From Prosapia bicincta (Eukaryota; Arthropoda; Insecta; Hemiptera; Cercopidae): 64,000 nt of DNA. The notes under the pieces are model-generated. The model saw only the letters and a program-made list of their open reading frames with translations, made no database searches and was not told the DNA's origin. The translations under genes were made by a program, and so were the position numbers. The first letter of the stretch is position 1. Each line of letters opens with the position of its first letter. The stretch spans positions 153,980,044 to 154,044,043 of the forward strand of contig JBAIZL010000001.1 in the NCBI GenBank assembly GCA_036971475.1, read 5' to 3'. Shown here piece by piece: positions 1 to 11,685 of this stretch.

Positions 1-2654
1 AAGAGTATTTTCTCACCGATATGTTGGCAGCAGTGGCGCATTGTTTGATACACTTTGTGTTGAATACAAAACAGTTCAATCTCCATTCATGAACTATGCT
101 ACGGTAACTGTTTTATTCATTGCATTGTAAGAGATGATTGCAGGTCTGAATGATGCTGTTTATCTTGCTGAAACGCCTTTCAAGATCTGATTGATTCCCA
201 ATAATTGGTCAGCCTTCGTGCCTGTGTCAGTCATGTCTTTAAACAGAAATGAGCAAATTGTAGGGAAGTATTCGAGACACATTGCACCCGTATTGCTCTC
301 AAACATTCTTAATTTGTCGGCGTGTATTATAATCCAAGACCCTTTAGGTCGTTAGGACTCCTACCTATATATAAGTTCTAGTTGTATCGGTGGAGATTCG
401 ATTACTCACCGCGATACATAAAATAATGTAATAAATTATGTTACGTTATGAAGATACCGAAGAGCTGCATGATACGTGTAACGTTATTTTTTGACAATAA
501 TTCTTAAGGAATTATGATATTAAATATTGCAGTAGTTTGTTACACAATTAGTTATTTGACCTGCAATGTCAAGAGTTCAATTGAACATAAGAATGGTGCG
601 TTCAATAAATAATTTAAACAACAAATATCAATTTAAATTAATCAAATTTTACTCCACAAAAAATATGAAATACAAAACCAAATTACATTTGAAATGTTTT
701 TGCTACTTAATATTTTTCTATCAATTGTTTTACATACTGAAATTTATAAAAAAACTATATTATTGAAAAGAGATCTATGGCATGGCCATGATATCCACAT
801 AGGATTGCTTCTACGTTATTAAAAATACATTTTAAACTATCTATCAGACATTAAAATTTTGCTTTTACGTTACACAAAAACTAGCATTATTATGCCGGGA
901 CCGGTTAAAGTTTAGAAGTTAAATTTTTCCTTTTTCATCACTTTATGTCTTAAAGTTATAACTTATGTGTGTTGTAACAAACGATGTAGAAAAACATGGC
1001 TCCGGATTTAAATCTCGCCATTCTGCATCTTGGATCGGCGTTGATCGGGATTTGTTCTCTCGCCTGGTGTTGTGTCTTAACGTAGCAACATTTCTTCAAA
1101 CAAAAAAATCAAATAACTTTTACATTATTAATAATTTAAAATAAAATCATCCCTTTGCTCTTCAGATCTTGAAAACGTGTGTATCGCCCTACATTTCACC
1201 AAGGAAGAGAGCTACTTGAAACTACCACGCCAGTTTTTTAACTTCCGCGCACCGTGCTGCGCATCTAGCAAATCAGGTTTATTTTGTATATGGATATCTG
1301 TTTCAGCCAGGAAATTTTATTTTAGAATTTACAATTTTTTAAATTTTATTTTACATTTTAAAATTAATATCTCGTTTTGTTTTCTGAAGGTGTTTTTTAT
1401 GCAATATTACGTAAAATAATGTTACATACGCAAATAAACTACTTTCACACTGCGCTTTTCTTGTATATTACTTTAACACTAGAGGACGCGTGCACTTAGA
1501 TGAGATATAAACTATGTTCAATCTTTTAGAATCATTGTTGAGAATAGTTTTACTTTGTCTTCTGTCATGTATTTATTTTGTCCTCACTTGGAAATTGATT
1601 CTGCAAAACAGAAGAATGTTATTAATTGATCCTTTCGCACTTTGATTATCATTAATGGATCCTATAAACCTTTTTAAAAGGTTCTACATAAAACATATAT
1701 GGTTCCATTTAAAGATGTTTAAGTAAGATAAAACGGGTTTATACAAAATAGATACAATTTAATGCCCGGAACAGTACGAGGGTTGCAGAGTTAGATGAAA
1801 GAATTGTTGAGCAAAGTTAGAATTACTGTAGTTTCGACGGTTTTAGTTATTTCAGAACCCAGATTTAAACAACGCTCCTAATGATATTAAACTGTCAAAC
1901 AACTCCATATAACTTCGGTATTTTTGCAAAGGATTCCCAGTGTGTATACTTTACTTTAAACGCACATTCTATAAACTTGAAGTGACTACTGTCCTGTTCC
2001 TCGTGTAGTTACAGCGGAATTATTGCAACACCTATACTCACGCATATAGTCCTCTGTAATGTCTTTGCTCCTACTAAAGGCGACTCTTCAGTGTGCTTTG
2101 TCTTTTTTACTGTTTGTAATGTCAAGCTGTCAGCCGAACTTGGATTATACTGTATATAGGTTTAGTAAAGCCCTGGAGCCGCCAACCCCCAGTATACCCT
2201 TCCCTGCAGCTGTTTCGCCAAAGTATAAACTACGACTAGTTATACTTACTACGGACATATAAATTTTGTTATAAGACACAATATTATTATTTTCATCAGT
2301 TATTAGCAACCTATTAAAAAACCAGTTACATAAATGATGCTAAACTCGACTTTGGTATCAACACATTTAATATCACTTCTGTTACATATAATACTACAAC
2401 TAAGACCTCATTTCGACTTTTATTGAGGACTAACCCTAATTCTAGGCAGCATAATGTAACACAGTGGGGTAGATATTATTAGGTTTCGAATAACTAGTGG
2501 GAATAGTTACGTTACGTTTTATAAAAAACGTTAGGCGAGTCACTGGTAAAATAACTGTAAACCTCCGACTGATTTCTGCTTGAATGTTAGCGTCGAAAAA
2601 GTCAATGATGGATAGTATTCGATTGTTAGCAGACAATGTGAGCTTTTATATATG
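1..2654. other. AT-rich non-coding DNA, no gene recognised
   Basis: Only short, low-complexity open frames are present and none resembles a known protein. There is no convincing exon with flanking splice sites and no inverted-end element that I could delimit. It is probably intron or upstream DNA of the gene whose first visible exon is at 14810. Confidence 0.5.
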
Positions 2655-2655
2655 G

Positions 2656-2690
<35 letters not shown>

Positions 2691-2720
2691 CGCGCGCGCG
2701 CGCATGCGTGCGTGTGTGGG
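2655..2720. repeat. (TG)n-(CG)n-(TG)n microsatellite
   Basis: About 45 bases of alternating TG run into a CG tract and then a mixed CGTG tract. The whole stretch alternates purine and pyrimidine, the classic sequence requirement for left-handed Z-DNA. No gene adjoins it. The following 2721-3266 contains nothing I recognise. Confidence 0.95.
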
Positions 2721-3266
2721 TGAAAATTTATTTCGTATAAAGTAAACTAGCGTTAAAACAATTTGTGTCGTCCAAGTTGTTCCATTCCTAACCGATTGGC
2801 AAGAGGAAGCCTGAGGGTTTATTGAGACAACGGTTCCAGGGCTCAGCCTGAACTATACAGAGTATAGTGGATATGCTACGCGATAAACAGAAGCGTCCAG
2901 CATCAATAAGTGAAACATATGCCACAATGATTTCCCCTTAGCTAAGAAAAACATTTTAAAATCGTCAACTCTCTTAATAGTCAGTTAATAAAAAAATGTA
3001 CCTTAACTCACAAATATTACTTTATTAACTCAGATGCGTTTCATATACGACCAATCATCAGTGAGGTGTAACTACGACAAAAATACATATTACAATATGT
3101 ATAAATACACAATTGCTAAAAATGTAGAGCCATAATGTGTAGGCCTACATTTGAAAACCCTTTCTTAATGTAATAACGCTAAAGCCGCCTATTTTAATAA
3201 TAATTTTTTTTGTAATTCTTTAAAATTAGAAAACAATTCAAGCATCGAAATCAAACTTTTTTAATA

Positions 3267-6200
3267 ATGGAAAAGCTGTCAACATTATGTTTACTCTCAG
3301 TACTTTCTCTGCATTCAGCAAAGTATTTATAGCGCATGGAAAAGCTGTCAACATTATGTTTACTCTCAGTACTTTCTCTGCATTCAGCAAAGTATTTATA
3401 GCGCATGGAAAAGCTGTCAACATTATGTTTACTCTCAGTACTTTCTCTGCATTCAGCAAAGTATTTATAGCGCATGGAAAAGCTGTCAACATTATATTTA
3501 CTCTCAGTACTTTCTCTGCATTCAGCAAAGTATTTATAGCGCATGGAAAACCTGTCAACATTATATTTACTCTCAGTACTCTCTCTGCATTCAGCAAAGT
3601 ATTTATAGCGCATGGAAAAGCTGTCAACATTATATTTACTCTCAGTACTGTCTCTGCATTCAGCAAAGTATTTATAGCGCATGGAAAAGCTGTCAACATT
3701 ATATTTACCCTCAGTACTTTCTCTGCATTCAGCAAAGTATTTATAGCGCATGGAAAAGCTGTCAACATTATATTTACCCTCAGTACTTTCTCTGCATTCA
3801 GCAAAGTATTTATAGCGCATGGAAAAGCTGTCAACATTATATTTACTCTCAGTACTTTCTCTGCATTCAGCAAAGTATTTATAGCGCATGGAAAAGCTGT
3901 CAACATTATATTTACCCTCAGTACTTTCTCTGCATTCAGCAAAGTATTTATAGCGCATGGAAAAGCTGTCAACATTATATTTACTCTCAGTACTGTCTCT
4001 GCATTCAGCAAAGTATTTATAGCGCATGGAAAAGCTGTCAACATTATATTTACCCTCAGTACTTTCTCTGCATTCAGCAAAGTATTTATAGCGCATGGAA
4101 AAGCTGTCAACATTATATTTACTCTCAGTACTCTCTCTGCATTCAGCAAAGTATTTATAGCGCATGGAAAAGCTGTCAACATTATATTTACTCTCAGTAC
4201 TCTCTCTGCATTCAGCAAAGTATTTATAGCGCATGGAAAAGCTGTCAACATTATATTTACTCTCAGTACTCTCTCTGCATTCAGCAAAGTATTTATAGCG
4301 CATGGAAAAGCTGTCAACATTATATTTACTCTCAGTACTCTCTCTGCATTCAGCAAAGTATTTATAGCGCATGGAAAAGCTGTCAACATTATATTTACTC
4401 TCAGTACTCTCTCTGCATTCAGCAAAGTATTTATACCGCATGGAAAAGCTGTCAACATTATATTTACTCTCAGTACTCTCTCTGCATTCAGCAAAGTATT
4501 TATAGTGCATGGAAAAGCTGTCAACATTATATTTACTCTCAGTACTCTCTCTGCATTCAGCAAAGTATTTATAGCGCATGGAAAAGCTGTCAACATTATA
4601 TTTACTGTCAGTACTCTCTCTGCATTCAGCAAAGTATTTATAGTGCATGGAAAAGCTGTCAACATTATGTTTACTCTCAGTACTCTCTCTGCATTCAGCA
4701 AAGTATTTATAGCGCATGGAAAAGCTGTCAACATTATGTTTACTCTCAGTACTCTCTCTGCATTCAGCAAAGTATTTATAGCGCATGGAAAAGCTGTCAA
4801 CATTATGTTTACTCTCAGTACTCTCTCTGCATTCAGCAAAGTATTTATAGCGCATGGAAAAGCTGTCAACATTATATTTACTCTCAGTACTCTCTCTGCA
4901 TTCAGCAAAGTATTTATAGCGCATGGAAAAGCTGTCAACATTATGTTTACTCTCAGTACTCTCTCTGCATTCAGCAAAGTATTTATAGCGCATGGAAAAG
5001 CTGTCAACATTATATTTACTCTCAGTACTCTCTCTGCATTCAGCAAAGTATTTATAGCGCATGGAAAAGCTGTCAACATTATGTTTACTCTCAGTACTCT
5101 CTCTGCATTCAGCAAAGTATTTATAGCGCATGGAAAAGCTGTCAACATTATGTTTACTCTCAGTACTCTCTCTGCATTCAGCAAAGTATTTATACCGCAT
5201 GGAAAAGCTGTCAACATTATATTTACTCTCAGTACTTTCTCTGCATTCAGCAAAGTATTTATACCGCATGGAAAAGCTGTCAACATTATGTTTACTCTCA
5301 GTACTCTCTCTGCATTCAGCAAAGTATTTATAGCGCATGGAAAAGCTGTCAACATTATATTTACTCTCAGTACTTTCTCTGCATTCAGCAAAGTATTTAT
5401 ACCGCATGGAAAAGCTGTCAACATTATATTTAGTCTCAGTACTTTCTCTGCATTCAGCAAAGTATTTATACCGCATGGAAAAGCTGTCAACATTATATTT
5501 ACTCTCAGTACTTTCTCTGCATTCAGCAAAGTATTTATAGCGCATGGAAAAGCTGTCAACATTATATTTACTCTCAGTACTTTCTCTGCATTCAGCAAAG
5601 TATTTATAGCGCATGGAAAAGCTGTCAACATTATGTTTACTCTCAGTACTTTCTCTGCATTCAGCAAAGTATTTATAGCGCATGGAAAAGCTGTCAACAT
5701 TATATTTACTCTCAGTACTCTCTCTGCATTCAGCAAAGTATTTATAGCGCATGGAAAAGCTGTCAACATTATGTTTACTCTCAGTACTCTCTCTGCATTC
5801 AGCAAAGTATTTATAGCGCATGGAAAAGCTGTCAACATTATGTTTACTCTCAGTACTCTCTCTGCATTCAGCAAAGTATTTATAGCGCATGGAAAAGCTG
5901 TCAACATTATATTTACTCTCAGTACTTTCTCTGCATTCAGCAAAGTATTTATACCGCATGGAAAAGCTGTCAACATTATATTTACTCTCAGTACTCTCTC
6001 TGCATTCAGCAAAGTATTTATACCGCATGGAAAAGCTGTCAACATTATATTTAGTCTCAGTACTTTCTCTGCATTCAGCAAAGTATTTATACCGCATGGA
6101 AAAGCTGTCAACATTATATTTACTCTCAGTACTTTCTCTGCATTCAGCAAAGTATTTATAGCGCATGGAAAAGCTGTCAACATTATATTTACTCTCAGTA

Positions 6201-7130
6201 CTTTCTCTGCATTCAGCAAAGTATTTATAGCGCATGGAAAAGCTGTCAACATTATGTTTACTCTCAGTACTTTCTCTGCATTCAGCAAAGTATTTATAGC
6301 GCATGGAAAAGCTGTCAACATTATATTTACTCTCAGTACTGTCTCTGCATTCAGCAAAGTATTTATAGCGCATGGAAAAGCTGTCAACATTATATTTACT
6401 CTCAGTACTTTCTCTGCATTCAGCAAAGTATTTATAGCGCATGGAAAAGCTGTCAACATTATATTTACTCTCAGTACTTTCTCTGCATTCAGCAAAGTAT
6501 TTATACCGCATGGAAAAGCTGTCAACATTATATTTACTCTCAGTACTTTCTCTGCATTCAGCAAAGTATTTATAGCGCATGGAAAAGCTGTCAACATTAT
6601 ATTTACTCTCAGTACTTTCTCTGCATTCAGCAAAGTATTTATAGCGCATGGAAAAGCTGTCAACATTATATTTACTCTCAGTACTTTCTCTGCATTCAGC
6701 AAAGTATTTATAGCGCATGGAAAAGCTGTCAACATTATATTTACTCTCAGTACTTTCTCTGCATTCAGCAAAGTATTTATAGCGCATGGAAAAGCTGTCA
6801 ACATTATATTTACTCTCAGTACTTTCTCTGCATTCAGCAAAGTATTTATACCGCATGGAAAAGCTGTCAACATTATATTTACTCTCAGTACTTTCTCTGC
6901 ATTCAGCAAAGTATTTATAGCGCATGGAAAAGCTGTCAACATTATATTTACTCTCAGTACTTTCTCTGCATTCAGCAAAGTATTTATACCGCATGGAAAA
7001 GCTGTCAACATTATATTTACTCTCAGTACTTTCTCTGCATTCAGCAAAGTATTTATACCGCATGGAAAAGCTGTCAACATTATATTTACTCTCAGTACTT
7101 TCTCTGCATTCAGCAAAGTATTTATAGCGC
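3267..7130. repeat. 69-bp minisatellite array, 56 units
   Basis: The unit starts ATGGAAAAGCTGTCAACATT and repeats every 69 bases with almost no indels; 3864 bases equals exactly 56 units. Substitutions are confined mainly to a few positions: G/A in CATTATGTTT, T/C/G in TACTTTCTC, and G/C in TATAGCGCAT. Because 69 is a multiple of three and the unit lacks stops in several frames, the array is open for about 1300 codons in one + frame and two - frames. This is a by-product of the period, with no splice or homology support for translation. A rare variant (TTTAGTCTCAG) occurs twice, 621 bases (nine units) apart, within matching strings of neighbouring variants, so blocks of units have been duplicated recently. 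Confidence 0.97.
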
Positions 7131-8814
7131 AGCCAGTCAAGCAATTAAGCTCCACATTGACAAGCTCTGCTTAATTGCCTGTACGTTTAATTAAACATTT
7201 TATCTTATCGAAGCCTTGGTTGATAATACAGTGAGCTTAACCGGGATGAGAGGGGAGATGCATTAAAAGTTACAAATTACGTATTCGTCTTTATTAATAT
7301 TATTTTTTAATTCGAGTTTTGAAATGACTTTTTCTTATGAGATAAGAAATGTTTATGTGTATGTATTGCCGGAGAAAAATTATCGACGTGACCTGACACT
7401 CACGTGACGCTGGATTTTAATTCAGTATTCAAAGTAAAATGACATGATAACACACGATTTTATACAACAGCTTATTTTATGTTAGACCCCTATATGTTAT
7501 GTTGTATAGTACTATTTTAACACATAGTTTATGATATGATATTTATTGTATATTAGTCTCTTGATATTTCAATAAATGTTACTATAATTCATCAATTCTA
7601 ATGATAATAATAATGTTCCCAATTTTCGGAATGAAAACTTTCTCAAGAGGACCTGACATTATTAAGAACAGGTTTTAAATTCGTAAAATAAAATTTTTAT
7701 TCAATATTTTTTTCTTAACTTGTAACAAATTTTAGTTTAAAATACAAATATAGGCAAACCACATCCAATACCACAAAAAATGTAAAAATAACTAATAGTG
7801 CGTTACCTAAGATTTCGGTGGTATCATACTACCTAACTTGTCCAGAACACCCAACATTAGCTGTGGAGGATGAAGCGGATGTTCCTTCTGACTTCCGGTG
7901 CCTACTGTGTGTTCAGCATTTTTATGTTGCTTAATGAAGACTTTAGTTCTTACAAAACCTCTTATGCCGCAATAATATTAACTTCAGTTGCTATTATAAA
8001 TAGGCTCTACACTGCCGGTTTATCACGTAGTGAACGGACAGCGTATTTGTTGTGCTTCAGAATAAAAAACGTAACCTATAAATGGATTTATTTTAAATTT
8101 TGTTTTCTATTTTCACTTAGTTTTCTCATTCATAGCATTTTGACTTTGTTCTATGGTTTTAGACAATATTGAATTGTGAGTTCATGTTATACAGTTACTC
8201 TTTAAATTGCATTTGAAAATATTCGTTATAATATTTTCCTAATTTGAAAATAAAGGATAATGTGCGCGTATAATGATACTTGATTTTATATCTATGAGTC
8301 TCTTTACAGTTTAATATAAGCTATTTAGGATTTTACTTGTGATCACCTAATACTCGTACTATTGACGATTTACTCATGCCACTTATGTTAAATGGATTCA
8401 GATAACTGCTTCACGTTTCAGCTTAAACCTGGAAGGGCTCTAGAAGCTCAGTTTGACTAATAGATTGAAACCCAAGATAAATCTTATTATTTAAAAATGT
8501 TGACATTTTGATTGGCTGTTTCTCCTGCAAAGCAAAAAACATTTTTATGTGACAAAAAGGAAAAACTTATACAAATTTAAATTAAATTAGCGGCCGCGTT
8601 GGTGCTTCAGAGTTGATGATATATAAAACCCTGTCAGATACGTTTCTCTCTACCATGTGATAATGCGTCATTATTTATCTCTATACTTTATATAATGCAG
8701 CAGGTTTTTTTTTTACTTTTTCACTTTTAGTGAGAAATATAAAAATTTAATTTTCGTCATATGATTAGAACATCAATATTACAAATTAGAAACTTCGTTG
8801 AAAGAAATCTGAGT
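7131..8814. other. Non-coding DNA, no gene recognised
   Basis: AT-rich sequence with one 100-codon open frame at 7870-8172 that is hydrophobic and unlike any family I know. It has no supporting splice context. A NotI-like GCGGCCGC lies near 8591. No transposon ends were delimited. Confidence 0.45.
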
Positions 8815-11036
8815 GGTAGATTTACATTCATGGCCGAATAGTAGATTTACATTCATGGCCGAATAGTAGATTTACATTCATGGTCGAATAGTAGATTTAC
8901 ATTCATTGCCGAATAGTAGATTTACATTCGTGGCCGAATGGTAGATTTACATTCATGGCCGAATAGTAGATTTACATTCATGGCCGAATAGTAGATTTAC
9001 ATTCATTACCGAATAGTAGATTTACATTCATGGCCGAATAGTAGATTTACATTCATGGTCGAATAGTAGATTTACATTCATTCCGAATAGTAGATTTGCA
9101 TTCGTGGCCGAATGGTAGATTTACATTCATGGCCGAATAGTAGATTTACATTCATTGCCGAATAGTAGATTTACATTCATGGCCGAATAGTAGATTTACA
9201 TTCGTGGCCGAATGGTAGATTTACATTCATTGCCGAATAGTAGATTTACATTCGTGGCCAAATGGTAGATTTACATTCAATGCCGAATAGTAGATTTACA
9301 TTCATTGCCGAATAGTAGATTTACATTCATTGCCGAATAGTAGATTTACATTCATTGCCGAATAGTAGATTTACATTCATTGCCGAATAGTAGATTTACA
9401 TTCATGGCCGAATAGTAGATTTACATTCATTGCCGAATAGTAGATTTACATTCATTGCCGAATAGTAGATTTACATTCATTGCCGAATAGTAGATTTACA
9501 TTCATGGCCGAATAGTAGATTTACATTCATTGCCGAATAGTAGATTTACATTCATTGCCGAATAGTAGATTTACATTCATTGCCGAATAGTAGATTTACA
9601 TTCATGGCCGAATAGTAGATTTACATTCATGGCCGAATAGTAGATTTACATTCATGGCCGAATAGTAGATTTACATTCATTGCCGAATAGTAGATTTACA
9701 TTCATGGCCGAATAGTAGATTTACATTCATGGCCGAATAGTAGATTTACATTCATTGCCGAATAGTAGATTTACATTCATTGCCGAATAGTAGATTTACA
9801 TTCATTGCCGAATAGTAGATTTACATTCATTGCCGAATAGTAGATTTACATTCATTGCCGAATAGTAGATTTACATTCATGGCCGAATAGTAGATTTACA
9901 TTCATTGCCGAATAGTAGATTTACATTCATTGCCGAATAGTAGATTTACATTCATGGCCGAATAGTAGATTTACATTCATTGCCAAATAGTAGATTTACA
10001 TTCATTGCCGAATAGTAGATTTACATTCATTGCCGAATAGTAGATTTACATTCATTGCCGAATAGTAGATTTACATTCATGGCCGAATAGTAGATTTACA
10101 TTCATTGCCGAATAGTAGATTTACATTCATGGCCGAATAGTAGATTTACATTCATTGCCAAATAGTAGATTTACATTCATTGCCGAATAGTAGATTTACA
10201 TTCATTGCCGAATAGTAGATTTACATTCATTGCCGAATAGTAGGTTTACATTCATGGCCGAATAGTAGATTTACATTCATTGCCGAATAGTAGATTTACA
10301 TTCATGGCCGAATAGTAGATTTACATTCATTGCCGATTAAGTGGATTTACATTCATGGCCGATTAAGTGGATTTACATTCATGGCCGAATAGTAGATTTA
10401 CATTAATTACCGAATAGTAGATTTATATTCATGGCCGAATAGTAGATTTACATTCATTGCCGTATAGTAGATTTACATTCATTGCCGAATAGTAGATTTA
10501 CATTCATGGCCGAATAGTAGATTTACATTCATGGCCGAATAGTAGATTTACATTCATTGCCGAATAAGTGGATTTACATTCATGGCCGAATAGTAGATTT
10601 AGTAGATTTACATTCATTGCCGAATAGTAGATTTACATTCATGGCCGAATAAGTGGATTTACATTCATGGCCGAATAGTAGATTTACATTCGTGGCCAAA
10701 TGGTAGATTTACATTCATGACCGAATGCTAGATTTACATTCATGGCCGAATAGTAGATTTAAGTTCATGACCGAATAGTAGATTTACATTCATAGCCGAA
10801 TGGTAGATTTACATTCATGGCCGAATGGTAGATTTACATTCATGACCGAATGGTAGATTTACATTCATAGCTGAATGGTAGATTTACATTCATGGCCGAA
10901 TGGTAGATTTACATTCATAGCCGAATGGTAGATTTACATTCATGGCCGAATGGTAGATTTACATTCATGGCCGAATGGTAGATTTACATTCATGGCCGAA
11001 TGGTAGATTTACATTCATGGCCGAATAGTGGATTTA
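8815..11036. repeat. 25-bp minisatellite array, about 88 units
   Basis: The unit GTAGATTTACATTCATGGCC plus GAATA repeats every 25 bases. The main variation is TTGCC versus TGGCC and AATAG versus AATGG. Between about 10330 and 10680 some units carry an extra base (GATTAAGTGG variants) and one has a partial duplication. The distal end (10680-11030) is enriched for the AATGG variant, so the array ends are more diverged than the centre, as expected from unequal exchange. Stops occur in all frames. Confidence 0.96.
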
Positions 11037-11489
11037 CAGTATAATATTAAGCTTTTAATTAGGGAAATTGTGGTTTGTTTACAGTGAAACAATTCTGAGA
11101 GCTATAAAAACAATCACTTTGTGTCAGTAATATATTTGTTCCCAAACTGATTACATTAGTGCTTTTCATTATTATTCAGTCGATAGATTTTAATCAGAAT
11201 CCTCGCAGTTAATCTTGCTGATTGTTGAAACGGGCGTTAGGGGATGGTAAGTTACTCTACTCTTCGAATTAAATTTCACTAGATTACTTTTAGTATTTCT
11301 ATAACACTTTGATATAACAAGGTAAAGTTTAAAGTTATAAAAGACGTTTGCCAAAGCCTTCGATCCTGGCATAGCTTCTTAAAAATAAATAAAGGTCTCA
11401 CTTTGCCATTTGTTGCTACTTACTACTTGGTAACTATTCTCTTTATGATTTATTAAGGTGTAAAATTGTTGTGAATTACTCAGGTGTGA
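11037..11489. other. Spacer between the 25-bp and 62-bp arrays
   Basis: About 450 bases of AT-rich sequence with no recognisable gene or transposon end. Confidence 0.4.
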
Positions 11490-11685
11490 AAACTCGTCCA
11501 GCGTCTAAGTGAGGTAGTTTGGAGAACACAGGTATTTACTAAGGCGTAACTAAACTCGTCCAGCATCTAAGTGAGGTAGTTTGGAGAACACAGGTATTTA
11601 CTAAGGCGTAACTAAACTCGTCCAGCATCTAAGTGAGGTAGTTTGGAGAACACAGGTATTTACTAAGGCGTAACTAATCTCATCC
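11490..11685. repeat. 62-bp tandem array, left block
   Basis: Just over three copies of a 62-base unit containing CTCGTCCAGCATCTAAGTGA and GGAGAACACAGGTATTTACT. The block stops abruptly at 11685 where an R2-like retrotransposon begins, and the same array resumes at 13844. It was therefore one array of roughly eight units before the insertion. Confidence 0.93.
11664..11685. repeat. Left target-site duplication of the R2-like insertion
   Basis: The 22 bases starting TAAGGCGTAACTAATCTCAT are repeated exactly at 13844-13865. They include a variant (TAATCTCATCC) that differs from the other units of the array (AAACTCGTCC or AAACTCATCC). The match is therefore better explained by target duplication than by the underlying tandem repeat. 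Confidence 0.8.

Noticed and set aside
3238..7174. Three open frames of about 1300 codons across the 69-bp array, with 23-residue repeats
   Set aside because: They are open on both strands and in several frames because the period is a multiple of three. There are no splice signals, domain similarity or flanking exons, so they are not annotated as genes.
7870..8172. 100-codon open frame, hydrophobic
   Set aside because: No family resemblance, no splice or promoter support, and composition typical of AT-rich non-coding DNA.
8815..11036. Possible CRISPR-like or other spaced repeat
   Set aside because: Units follow one another directly with no unique spacers, and the DNA is animal. It is a minisatellite.
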